A stretch of DNA of 64,000 nucleotides from Oasisia sp. SBJ-2009 (Eukaryota > Annelida > Polychaeta > Sabellida > Siboglinidae): NCBI GenBank assembly GCA_964017155.1, contig OZ024867.1, positions 9,627,525 to 9,691,524 on the forward strand. The letters run 5' to 3'. The position numbers and the translations under genes are program-made. Numbering within the stretch: position 1 is the stretch's first letter; each line of letters begins with the position of its first letter. Of this stretch, positions 50,532 through 61,340 are shown in pieces. The notes beneath the pieces are model-generated. The model was given only the letters and a program-made list of their open reading frames with translations, was not told the origin of the DNA and searched no databases.

Positions 50532-52660
50532 TTATGTGTGAGCTGGATAGGTGTGGTCGTCAACAGATCTGTCACGAAGACAGTAGGGGTGTTCTTCCAC
50601 AGTGCTCTTATTCACCTTGACCTTGGTTTTTTTCACATTGACCTTGCTCTTATTTGTTGTTGTCATTTCTTGGTCCAGTTGGTCCTTGCGATAGACTGCC
50701 TTCTGTGCAGCCACTCTCGTCTGAGCTGAGGCGTCCCTCTGTCGCTTTGCTGCGCGAACGGCATCAAACCGTTTCCTCTTGTTTACTAACAAACGTCTCC
50801 TCACTGTGCGTCGGTGTGCATGTACATTCTGTGATACAATGCCTCGCGTTGTATTTGCGCAGCAACCCGTGCTACCCTGCCACCTCTAGTTATGGGTGCC
50901 CTTTAACTTTCCAGCTTCCTCAGTAGTGAGGCTCCAGTGCCATAATTCAGCCTATCTATGGCTGCACACGCCCTGCCCGTGACATTGCGTGAGAAGTTCA
51001 CATTCTTGGGAAGCGATGCCGATAGCGATCGGTTCAAGCCTTCATTTCGGTTCGTGTTCATGCATAACTTCGTCATCTCCAGAGCGCGAACACCGAGTCT
51101 GATGTTAATCAGATTTCGTAGAGTCGCTCTGTCTGTGTCCGTCATGTTCAGATGTGATATACGCCCTGAGTGTAAGTGCACTGATTTTTTCCACCAGTTC
51201 TTGCGTTTGCCACCAGCGCAGACAACAGAGTAGTACCGGCACTTCTCACACTCCCCACTGTAGCAGTCTAGTGTCGTCTCAATGACGCGAGGCATCAGTG
51301 AGGCCACCTTTTTGGTGTCACCAGCATATAGGTCATTCATCACACTGTGTATTTGATGGCACCTGGTCTTCACGTCAAGTGAAAACATTTTTTTCTGCTC
51401 TTTTCGTATTACTGCTGTCGTCCCCGGAAACATGCGCTCACTAAACTGTGCCTTGATCATTTTCCTAAACAACGACGACCCTAAGTGTGTAGTGTCAGCT
51501 TGTCGCTCGACATTTGACGTTGTTCCTGACATCCCTGCCTTCACGCCTTCGACACCGTGTGCATCTCCATCGGTGACGATGTATCGCAGTCCGACATCTT
51601 GTGCCGCAAACTGTCGCCCTATCTCAGCCCCTGCTGTATACTCGGAGAGAGGCTCACTGGCTGGCAGCGTTGCCGTACAGTTTGCATGGCCTGGACATGT
51701 CACATTCACTCCTCGCCTCCTCAGTGAAGCACCCAGTGTGCATAGCTTGTTCTGGATGCTTATCCCAACTATCTCATTCTGTGCTGTCTGCTTCTCGACA
51801 GCAACAGTGATCGCCTGGCTGGCATTCTGTCCTGCGTGATACGCTCCAGTGATGCACGTGGTGTTATAGCGACTATCAATCGCGATATTTATGGGCGCAT
51901 TCTCGGGTAGACCACGCAGCCGATTTATTTGCTTCACGTCTTCGCGTTTCTTTGCCAGGTCTGCCAATGTCATCGTCGACGTTGTGTCACCAACCTTGTT
52001 GGCAGTTTTTTGCATGGCGCTGATGCATGGTGATGGCACATTCATACTAGCAAAAATTACTCGGCTCTTTACTATGCCTGTTGTACTCTCCTGTAATCCG
52101 ACTTGCAGTCCAATGTTAGGCGCCACTGGCTTACGGCCTCGCCTTCCTGTCTCCACTTCACGGTACAGTTTATACATCCTTGATGTGTATCCACATTTCT
52201 TACATCGTAGACAACACTGCCAACACAATCATACTTTGATTTCTCTGGCAACAGTGAAGCTAGGATTGCCACACTCGCCTTCCGTCAGTGAATGCTCCTC
52301 GATGCACTCGTTGTACATCGTTTCCATCCGGCCTTTGTTGTACAGCCGCATTTCCTCACGTGTATCTTCTCCTCCTCCTTGTAGATACACCGATGTCAAG
52401 TCGTCATTGTCGTGATCATCGCGGCGTGGCCGCAGGATCTTCGCCTCGCCAGAGTGCCCTTCTGCATCTGGCACCTCGATGAGGCCAGCTGGCGTCACTT
52501 TTGTGACGCGCGTAAACTCAGCTTGGGTAAGTCTGGGCATCCATCGGGCTAAACTTTCTCCATCTCCAGTCTGCTCTTCAATGCTGTCCTCTTTCTTGGA
52601 CGCGTATGTAGGATGACCCTTCCTAAAACCACAGGCCCTTTCACTCTTTCGCGGAGACAT
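50532..52660 (-). pseudogene. Unit 14 transposase, two stops and a 2 bp insertion
   Basis: The ATG is at 52660. Gly144 is TGA (52229-52231), as in unit 1. Asn586 is TAA (50903-50905). An extra 2 bp in the run cggtgtgcatg near 50817 shifts the frame before the tail. It has neither the CT insertion of units 5-13 nor the 13 bp deletion of units 1-4, and the tail ends in the conserved motif. It is the most independent copy in the array, as expected at an array edge where exchange with neighbours is least. Confidence 0.88.
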
Positions 52661-53480
52661 GATGACAATTGAAATACACACACAAAAAATTCCAAATGTG
52701 ACACACCAGAGTAATCCAACCTAGTGACCAGCTGACACTAAGCTCACATGGCTGCTGCAACTTTAGTGGGGTGGGGTACATAATTTCCTCCAATCAAGCG
52801 ATTGTTTACACCAGTAGTCCCATGTACAATTGATTTGTGATTTACAACCCTCCCTGGATGTGATATGTCAAATATTTTGTTTCTACCAGGTGGCATCAAA
52901 GCTGGAACAGCCCACTTGTGCATCAGGCCTGCATTCTGCCCGCATGTCGTTGACATGTACCTGTGCACGACAGGAAACGAGGCTGCTGTGTGAGTGTTTG
53001 ATGTGGCTTTTTTTCATACCCCATATCAGCACTAATACACATGTGTCTTTGGAGCTGACTATAATTCGTGAAGTTTACACCCTTTTTTAACACATGGGAT
53101 CTTTTAAAAGGCAAATGTTCAATACTTTTGGCAAAAAAACAAGCATAATGCAGAATATTAAAAAAAAATACCAACATTGCACTATAGTGATTAAATTCAG
53201 TGTCTTCAAGGTCGTCTTAGTGTAACCAATGTGACACTGGGGTCAGAATTCATATAATATCAACTACTATAATTAATGTATTGTCCCACTTCTCGTATAT
53301 ATACATCATTCATGACACAGTAGATATTTCTCCACAACGGACGGGTGTGACCTTCAAAGACATGTCAGTTAATGTGTGCGGCTATACGGAAAAAATCCTT
53401 AGATGAATTTCTTTAATATATGCATTGCTTCAATGTAATATATTTTTCGTGAAGATTTGCTCTATTCGAGCAATCTATTT

Positions 53481-53933
53481 GGGGACATACCACCAAATGG
53501 AGTCCTACGCCATTACCCATAGTAGTCCTGCTTAAAAGAACTGCATTGTGCAGTTTTTGTAAATTCCTGGAAACAATGAATGTAGGACTGGTTGAGTAGA
53601 AATAATTTTGTTGTGCAGCATGGCATCAGAGCTGTGAAATAATGACATTTGTCAGACAGTGACCACGCGCGTATGTATACAGTTGTAGTTCGGCCTAGAG
53701 GTGTCAACATGGGCAATCGCCGGCTGATTGGAGCAGAAATGGAGGGGTGTCAGGTTAGAGATTGGATTGTAGGAGAAAAAGATATGTCATTTTCACGAAT
53801 TTTATATATGATATGTGTGAATGGAGGCTACTTAGTGTGTGAACTTTTCAATAACATTGATATAAAAACCTGGCGGGAAATCAAAGAAACGTTTCAATGG
53901 CCGCCTATGGTAAATTAATGGTGGTATCTACCC
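53481..53933. mobile_element. Terminal S segment at the right border of the array (453 bp)
   Basis: Array homology ends exactly at the outer inverted repeat (tggtggtatctaccc), after which unrelated flank begins with attccattc. No nuclease gene follows. The internal ORF is longer here: from ATG 53673 to 53918, because gatataaaaacc replaces gatttttaataaaagcc, which removes a stop found in the other copies. After its TAA the same frame stays open for about 60 more codons into the flank, to about 54110. S ending the array supports S as an element terminus. Confidence 0.65.
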
Positions 53934-56900
53934 ATTCCATTCAGGATCTTGCATTTCTGTAAACATCATAAGAGTGGTGACTTCGCAAAGTCCATCTTGA
54001 GGTGCTATACCCGTTGCAGGCTACATTACTATTTCAAGTTTGAGACCAGAGCTTTGATCCAAAACAAGCTCAAGAAGACCAGAAAGTTGCAAATACTGAA
54101 GCATAAGTAATGAAGTGTTGGTAGACATGGTATACATTCATATGAAGCTGTGATGTCGTAGTCTTAAAGATGACTGCCTTGGACATATTATATTGCACTG
54201 AGTGGATCTGGACGGCAGGGATATGTATTTCGTAAATTACATATTGAAATGATATGAATTGCAAACTATGCCAATTCAATGAAACTGAAGACTAACTATA
54301 ATGAATATTGTGAACAAATGTACATGTAGCTGACAACGTATTGACATTTTAATTATGGTACATATTCTTTTACTTTTGTGTGGCGCATGATGACTATCAT
54401 GTATCAAAATACAGCACAGGTTGTATGTATCATAGTCCAGGAGCCAAAGCCCTATATTTTAGTGAACCTGGTTTTGTCGGATAACGTTTTTTTCTCTGTT
54501 GATTCTTGTAGCCTGGGGCATGGTTAATCAGAATCAGGTGTCCAGAGATATCTATTGGGGAACTCTAGATATTAACCCCTTGATATCGGATACACTGAAA
54601 ATCTGAAGAAAAAAATTATTTTTTCCATTTCTTAATGACGAGTGTTTACCAATGGCTTAAATATGTTTGTTAATCATGAATATTCATGTTATTGAGTTTG
54701 TATGAACCACTGTTTATGCCATACAGAGGGCAATTAACCATTTTCTGGTAATTTTGTGGTACCCTGGATGCCCGCCTGGGTAATATCAGCTCAGCATATC
54801 GAACGTGAAGGTCAGCAATGCTACGCTTGTCAGATGCTAGGCTTGACAGATTAACAAAACAAACAATAGATGGCACCACTGAGGTATCAACTTCCTGTTA
54901 AAAACACACGTTTGCCTTTCCATTGTTTTCAGTCAAGTAAAAGTATGTAAGAGCTTAGTTTTTGATTGCTTTGAAGGCGACAAACGCAAGTACATGCACT
55001 GTAGCACCACCAGAATGGTGCCTTTTAAATCTCAGATGCCTTAGGGGCAGGTTTTACAGCAATTTTTAATTAGATAAAGCCAACATCTCCAATTAGTGTG
55101 TACTAATCTTTTGGCAGATCATCAAACTACTAATAACTGCATCATGGAATTTCCTGAGTAAATTCGGTTCAATTGTGTTGCCACAAGCAGAATAACCTAA
55201 ATTTTTTGAGCAAATAAGACACTGAAACCTCATACTAATTCTGCACAGGGAAAAAGATTGACGATATTGCTTTTTTACAGGGTTGAGAGTCGTGGATCCC
55301 GACCTTGATGGATGCTACTTCAAATGGAAGTTCAACTGCCAGGACAAGAATGAAAGGCTAACTTGTTCTGGAGCAGTCCGAATAGCGAACATTATCCGGT
55401 GTAGTAAAATATACGCTGATGAAAAACACTATGAGCTCGAAAATTAGTTGGAAAAGAACAATGAATTCAGTCTGATGTTGTGTTTCACGTTACACTTCAA
55501 AAACCCACACTGAGTGTCATCAACGGAACTGTGAAGGAGAAAGTGATCCTAGTGTCCCTCGGAAAATTGTAAGGCGTTCATTGTCGGTAGAGGCTGCAGA
55601 AACCTTCAACTTTAAGAAGCAGTCTTTTTTGTGGGACACTTGTAATGTTGAGAGAGATAAGAAACACCCCGACAGATGGAGAGAAGCTTACGTCTTTCGA
55701 GAGATTGATAAGAAACAGTCTGTCATAGAACTCTGTGTCAAGCGAAATGATGACGCTGCAAGAACACTCTTGAAACAAATGCGGAGTTTTTGCTAAAAGC
55801 ATGGACCTGGCTAATAAAGCTAATACTTACAAATTTTACTTATAAACTAACACAATTGCTCTAATCTATTTTCCCATCAAGATTTATGTTCTTTTATGGC
55901 CACAAGGCCAGTACATGAAAATCGTACATAGTCTGTTCAATAAACAGATGTGTTTATTATCTAATCATCACATAAAACATGAGTTTTCTGAACGTGATGA
56001 TGAAACAAAACAAGTACATTAACAAGCTAGCATGGAATATTTGATAGGTTTCCCTTTTCAGGAAATTAGTCAGAAAGGATAAGAAAAAAATTGATATGTG
56101 CACATTATGAACTGTTTCAACTGCACATTGCTTAACTCTTTAGACCTCAGCCATTTTTTGAGTAAAGCCCCTGGTTCCTCAGAAAAGTAGGTCAGATTCC
56201 TAAAAATGACAGCGGTGTCCGTTTTTGGGGCGAGGGTCTTTTATTATTGAATTTACATATTGCAAGTAAACATTATTTTAAAGGGCATATAAGTACCTTC
56301 ACATTGGATGTAGATATGCTTTATTATTAATTTAAAAAGTTAACCATAATGCAACAGATGTGCCAGTATATCAATATTTTACTATAACATGACATATTAC
56401 GTGACGTAACTTTTTAAGGCTTCATTTTTTGCTGCTACAAGTTTTGTTTATTTGAAAGACAGTGTAATTACCTACACATTGGTACCAATATTATTATTAT
56501 ACCTTATATATTAATGTTGCATATTCTCGAATACAATGGAAGCATACTCGACAACATGAGAAGCTAGTGCCCAGTCACACTACAGCGGCCAAGTGTTTCC
56601 GCTACCACCCCGGCCAGCCTCGGTCGAAACCTCAGCAAATAAACAACAGAACAGTCCCGCAAGTTACACCACTTATAAATACTACAATGATTATAATACT
56701 ACCCAATCATTGAATTATATCCTAGTTGAGCATATCGTCTTTGTGCAAGAATATGGGACACCGAGTGTGGGACTCGTCTCATAGACGTAGCGTGTTTACA
56801 AAATGAGCTTGACCGACGAACTTCGCCGACAACAACAACGATCTTCGAAATGAAACATCGACTAAAGTCACATATTCGATGCGTGAAACAGCGTGAACAG

Positions 56901-57016
56901 CACACACTTTGGAAGACTTCTCCCGCAGTCAAATGATTCGGACCAGCCGACGCCATTTTGCTAACTCAAAAAATAGGGCACTTCGAAAAAATGCGTGAAA
57001 CTCCGTAAACTTGAAT
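53934..57016. other. Non-array flank between the two element families
   Basis: This is about 3.1 kb of AT-rich sequence with no array homology. Apart from the coding scrap at 55281-55796 I see no gene. A 60-codon open stretch at about 53931-54110 (plus) continues the S reading frame after one stop. ORFs at 54070-54279, 54670-54879 and 56593-56956 look like chance frames. No tRNA or rRNA is apparent. Confidence 0.6.
55281..55796 (+). pseudogene. Fragment resembling a repetitive zinc-binding animal coding sequence
   Basis: A pyrimidine run and CAG (ttttttacag, ending at 55280) precede an open frame of about 55 codons to 55447. After a gap, a second frame from about 55530 to 55796 contains FLWDTCNVERDKKHPDRW and a downstream ELCVKRNDDAA. 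In my recollection this layout (Cys, then Lys-Lys-His-Pro-Asp/Glu-Arg-Trp, then Cys-x-x-Arg-x-Asp) opens many uncharacterised, highly copied proteins of molluscs, cnidarians and lancelets. The usual downstream Cys/His part is missing and the frame stops at TAA, so this is probably a relic. No ATG supports an independent gene. Confidence 0.35.
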
Positions 57017-57835
57017 ATTAGATTCCGCAAGTGGTGCAAATCTTCACAAAAATGATATTACATTGAAGCAATGCATATATTGAGAAAAATTTATCCAGGA
57101 ATTTTGCTGTATCGGCCCACTTATTAATTTACTTGTCTTTTAAGGTGACACCCGTGGGTCGTCGACAAATATGTGCCGTGTCATTGAAGATGTGTATATG
57201 TGAAAATTGGTACAATAATTTCATTATAGCACTTGACAATATATGAATTCTGACTCCACTGGCACATTGTGTACACCAAGTTGACCTTGAAGATACATAA
57301 TGTAATTTGAGTAGTGGAATTTTAATATTAAAAAAATATATTCTCCATTCTCCTGTTTTTTTGGGCCAAAAAATGAATATTTGCCTTCTAGAAGATCTTA
57401 TCAGCTCTGAAGCAAGGGTGTCAATTTCACAAATTATAGCCAGCTCAGTAGACACATGTGTGCTAATTATCAGTTAGTGATAAGAAGCATCTCACTTCAA
57501 ACACTCACCCAGCAGGCTCAATTCCTATGAGGGCAGTGACCAGTAAACAACATTGGTCGGAATGCCAGCTCTGTTGCATCAGTGGGCAGTCCTGTCTTCC
57601 AAGCCATCTGTCAGAAATGAAAAATAGGACATATCACACTTAGGAAGGGTTGTTAAATACAAATCAAGTGTACATGTGACTATTAGTGTAACCAATCAGT
57701 TGCTTTGAGGAAAATATCTACCCTACCCCCCTAAATTGGCCGCAGCCATATATGCTTACTGTTGTCGTGTCAGTAGGTTGGTTTACTGTGGTGTGCAACA
57801 TTTGGATTATTTTTGTGTACGTTTCATTTGTGATC

Positions 57836-59977
57836 ATGTCTCACAAAGCTAGAGGGAAAAATAAAAGGGTGTGCGGTTTCAGGAAGGGTCATCCTGCATA
57901 CACATCACACAGAGATGACAGCATGGGCGAAGGAGATAATGGAAATTTAGCCCGATGGATGCCGAGACTTACCCAAGCTGAGTTTGCACGAGTCAGTACA
58001 TCGACTGCAGCTGGCCTCATTCAGACACCTGACGCTGAGGGTCAATCGGGCTCGGCAAAACTGCTTCGACCAACACACGATGGTGGTGATCGTGATGACT
58101 TGACAGCGAAATACCTACAAGGCAACGATGCACATGGGGAAATGCGTCTTTATGACAAAGGCATGATGGAACATATGTACAATGAATCTATTGAACAGCA
58201 TTCAGGTCAGTGTTCAATACCCAAATTTACTGTGGCAAGAGAAATGAAAGTCGGACTGTGTTGGCAGTGCAGTCTACGGTGCATTAAATGTGGATTCACA
58301 TCAAAGACGTACAAGCTGTATCGCGAAGTGGAGACAGGAAAGCGAGGACGTAAGCCAGCAGCCCCTAATGTTGGCCTGCACGTGGGGCTACAAGAATCTA
58401 CAACAGGCATTGCCAAGAGCCATGTCATCTTCACCAGCATGAATATGCCGTCTCCATGTCTCAGTGGCATGCAGAAGGCCGCAAACCAGGCTGGTTCCAC
58501 TACAGCGACCATGACATTGGCAGACTTGGCAAAGAAACGTGAAAATGTGAAAGAAATCAATCGGCTGCGTGGTCTATGTGGAAAAGCACCAATAAATATA
58601 GCAATTGACAGTAGATACAATTCAGCAACTATCACTGGGTCATATCATGCAGGACAAAACGCCAGTCAGGCAATCACTGTCGCTGTGGAGAAGCAAACAG
58701 GCAAGAATGATATTGTCGGCATTTGTATTCAAAACAAGTTGTGCAGTCTCGGCGCTTCACTGAGGAGGCGAGGCATAGATGTCACTTGTCCGGGCCACGA
58801 CAACTGCACAGCTACGCAGCCAGCGACAGAACCACTGTCTGAGTACACAGCAGGGTTAGAGATAGGACGACAGTTTGCTCTCCAGAACATAGGACTTAGA
58901 TACGTTGTCACCGACGGTGATGCGCACCGTGCAGAAGGTGTGAAGGCTGGTATGTCTAACACAGCATGCAGCATAGAACGACAAGCTGACACAACACATT
59001 TAGGACAATCAATGTTCAGAAACATGATGAAGACACAATTCAATTCAGCGAGCGATTCTTCTCGGGGACGACAGCAGTAATGAGGAAGCAGCAAAAGAAA
59101 ATGTTTGCGCTGGACGTGAAGAGCAGGTGTCACAGAATACACTCTACATTGAGTGACACACATGCTGGTGACAACCGAAAAATCACGTCATTGATGCCAC
59201 GTGTCATTGAGGCAACACTTGATTGTTACAGTGGTGATTGTCACAAGTGCCGGTACCACTCCATCGTCTGTGCTGGTGGGAAAAATAACAACTGGTGGCA
59301 CACGTCTATGTGGTTACAGTGCGGACATATATCACACGTTAACATGACGGACACAGACAGAGTCACTCTGCGAAAGGTCATTGAAATCCCACTCGGTGGT
59401 CATGCACTAGAAATGACGAAACTGTGCTTGAACACTAACAAAAATGAGGGGTTGAACCGGTCGATATCTGCATCGCTTCCGAAGAACGTTAACTTCTCGC
59501 GCAATGTTACGGGCAGGGCCTGTGCAACAGTGGACAGGTTAAACTATGGCATTGGAGTATCACTGCTGAGGAAACTTGAAGCAGTGAAGGCACCCATAAC
59601 TAGGGGAGGAAGGGTTGCCCGTGTTGCAAGTCAGCTGCAACGCGAGGCTGTATATCACCAAACGTACGTGCGAAGACCTGATGTGAGAAGACGGCTGCGT
59701 GCAAACAGGTGGAGAAGGTTCAATGCTACACATGACGCAAAGCGTCAGAGAGAGGCAATGGCTGACACATGAGCAGATGCACAAAGACGGTTATACCGTA
59801 AGGGACAGCTGGACACTGCACCAAAAACAAATCAAAAAAATGTCAGGGTCAAGTTCAAGGTCACCACTGTCACCAAAAAAAACCAAGGTCATGGTGAAAA
59901 AAAGAACTACCATTGAGCACCCGTACTGTCTTCGAGACAGATCTGTGGACGACCACACATATCCGGCTAGCACATAA
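57836..59977 (+). pseudogene. Second-family Mutator-like transposase, broken by a 5 bp duplication and later lesions
   Basis: I start at ATG 57836 (MSHKARG), which aligns with MSPRK of the main family. An upstream in-frame ATG at 57752 adds a hydrophobic stretch that aligns with stop-containing DNA in the main family and is probably untranslated. The DDE residues are present: GAC at 58607 (AIDSRYN), GAC or GAT at 58913/58919 (TDGDAH) and GAG at 59446 (NEGLN). A tandem duplication of aattc (59037-59046) shifts the frame; the frame reopens from 59080. TGA at 59770-59772 then interrupts it, and another frame change precedes the tail, which still ends CLRDRSVDDHTYPA at 59977. The same 5 bp duplication is in the next copy. 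Confidence 0.88.
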
Positions 59978-60030
59978 ACAATGGTGACATAGTTACCTAC
60001 TTACCTACTCACAATACACAATACACAATA

Positions 60031-60035
60031 CACCA

Positions 60036-60085
<50 letters not shown>

Positions 60086-60238
60086 ACACACACACACACA
60101 CACACACACCCACACACACACACACACACCCACACACCCACACACCCACACACCCACACACACACCCACACCCACCCACACACCCACACACCCACACACC
60201 CACACACCCACACACACACATACACACACAGACACACA
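60031..60238. repeat. CA/CACACC microsatellite in the convergent gap
   Basis: About 200 bp of CA dinucleotides is interspersed with CCCACA units. It lies between the transposase 3' end and the nuclease 3' end, where the main family has only a short TG-rich tract. Overlapping Cys/Val-rich ORFs on the minus strand are products of the repeat. Confidence 0.95.
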
Positions 60239-60434
60239 ATGCACACTGTAGCACTGTAGCAGTGTAGCAACAGAAGATTGTCACTGCAAACACAATGCTG
60301 TGAGGGAGGAAGGGAGGACACACAGACAGACGGGCGCACAGAAATGAACACTGATGAACGATGACTCTTGTGATGGTGAGTACTGGTACATGCTAATTGC
60401 AATTACTTTAAATTTAATTACCTCGTATTGAATT

Positions 60435-60833
60435 TCATTTAAAAAAAATGCACAGTGGGGATTGAGCATGGCCTATGCACTTTTTTTCTGTAGCACAAAG
60501 CTTCCTGTTACCGTTCACAAAAGGCGTCTCAAGTATTAAATGGTGAACATTAATACACAGAGAATTGTGACACAGGTGGCTGCAGTGCATTTCAGGTGAT
60601 AGCTCAGATTTCACATGTAGCATATACGCAAAACGATGAACACGCATCGAGCGCCATCCCAAACCACCACCACAAAGTTGTTTGCATTTGGCATAAATTA
60701 TGCCATACTGGCTCTCAATACCCCCTGCCAAGCGACATCTGGTGCCTGTCCACAACAAACACTGCCCATTGGGAGCCAACACTGTCTTTTGTTCCAACTT
60801 GGCTTGATAAGTAGCGTAGAATGCTTCGTCCAT
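60435..60833 (-). CDS. Second-family I-PpoI-like His-Cys-box endonuclease, intact
   Basis: This 132-residue frame starts at ATG 60833 (MDEAF) and converges on the transposase, as in the main array. It is about 68% identical to the main-family nuclease with a single one-residue gap. The general-base His, both zinc clusters and the metal-binding Asn are all kept. In the 29 codons around the active site (Met83-Arg111 of the main family) I count nine synonymous codon differences and one replacement (Asn98 to His), which shows purifying selection since the families split. Trp60 is kept, so the nonsense codon of units 5-12 is derived. It is the only gene in this element that remains open. Confidence 0.87.
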   Translation of the reverse strand: MDEAFYATYQAKLEQKTVLAPNGQCLLWTGTRCRLAGGIESQYGIIYAKCKQLCGGGLGWRSMRVHRFAYMLHVKSELSPEMHCSHLCHNSLCINVHHLILETPFVNGNRKLCATEKKCIGHAQSPLCIFFK

Positions 60834-60884
60834 TTCTTATACTACTCACCGTAGTCAAGGAAGCTGGGCAATTCCATTTCAAAT

Positions 60885-61340
60885 AGGGCATAAACCACCA
60901 TTGAATTCTCCATAGGCGACCATTATAACGTTTCTTTGATTTCCCACTAGGATTATCTTTTCCCGGTAATAACATTTTCAGACAGTAATTAACCTGCATT
61001 CATACCTGTCATACATAAAATTCGTGAAAATGACATTTCTCTTTCTCCTACAATCAAGCTGACAACCTTACACCCCTCCATTTTTGCTCTATTCACCCGC
61101 CGTTTGCCAATGTTGACAGCCCTAGGCCAAACTACAACTGTATACATACGCACCTGATCAATGTCTGACAAATGTCATTATTTCACAGCCCAGACGCTAT
61201 GCTGCACAAAAATATCATTTCCTCCCAACTAGTCCTACATTTAACCCTTCCAGAAATTTACAAAAACTGCACAATGCAATTCTTTTCAGCAGAACTACAA
61301 TGAGCAATGGCGAAGTAATCCTTTAGGTGGTATATGGCCT
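60885..61340. mobile_element. S segment of the second family (456 bp)
   Basis: The ends are AGGGCATAAACCACC and, inverted, AGGCCATATACCACC, matching at 13 of 15 positions. The length agrees with the main family (453-458 bp), so S was already part of the element before the families diverged. A minus-strand ORF (61147 to 60989, counting from its first ATG) shares MYTVVV, EGC and MSFSRIL with the S ORF of the main family but is shorter. The outer end adjoins the next tandem copy at 61341. Confidence 0.65.

Larger units (their letters stand above)
1..53933. repeat. Direct tandem array (megasatellite) of a transposase + His-Cys-box nuclease element
   Basis: The landmark gtctccatttct recurs at 1, 3678, 7354, 11493, 15632, 19780, 22833, 26981, 30034, 34183, 38332, 42481, 46630 and 50321, always on the same strand. 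Unit lengths are 3677, 3676, 4139, 4139, 4148, 3053, 4148, 3053, 4149, 4149, 4149, 4149 and 3691 bp, then the last unit ends at the border. Each unit reads, left to right: transposase 3' end, transposase gene (minus), about 0.85 kb spacer, optional S segment, nuclease gene (plus), short AT-rich gap. The left end lies outside the window. The right end is sharp at 53933, where homology stops at the outer end of an S segment. Assembly collapse or expansion in so uniform a repeat cannot be excluded, so the copy number is provisional. Confidence 0.97.
57017..61340 (+). mobile_element. Second-family element, complete copy (4324 bp)
   Basis: The sequence beginning attagattccgcaag at 57017 recurs at 61341, giving a 4324 bp tandem period. 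Homology to the main array runs through the whole unit in inverted orientation: leader, transposase (plus), CA-rich gap, nuclease (minus), S. The left border at 57017 falls at the position that adjoins S in every S-containing unit, but here S is missing on that side and single-copy flank precedes it. DNA similarity to the main family is high in coding parts and patchy in spacers. Confidence 0.85.

Noticed and set aside
1..53933. A CRISPR-like or prokaryotic repeat array.
   Set aside because: Repeat units are kilobases long and carry genes; there are no short repeats with unique spacers and no bacterial gene context.
57713..57741. atatctaccc before the second-family transposase, resembling the S terminus.
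   Set aside because: It aligns with the ordinary leader of the main family (attatgtacccc), so it is a chance match and not an extra S end.
57752..57835. A hydrophobic N-terminal extension of the second-family transposase that looks like a membrane segment.
   Set aside because: The main family has stops in the aligned DNA, and both families align from MSPRK/MSHKA; it is most likely 5' leader.
60001..60402. Cys/Val-rich ORFs of 79-133 codons on the minus strand.
   Set aside because: They are translations of the CA microsatellite.
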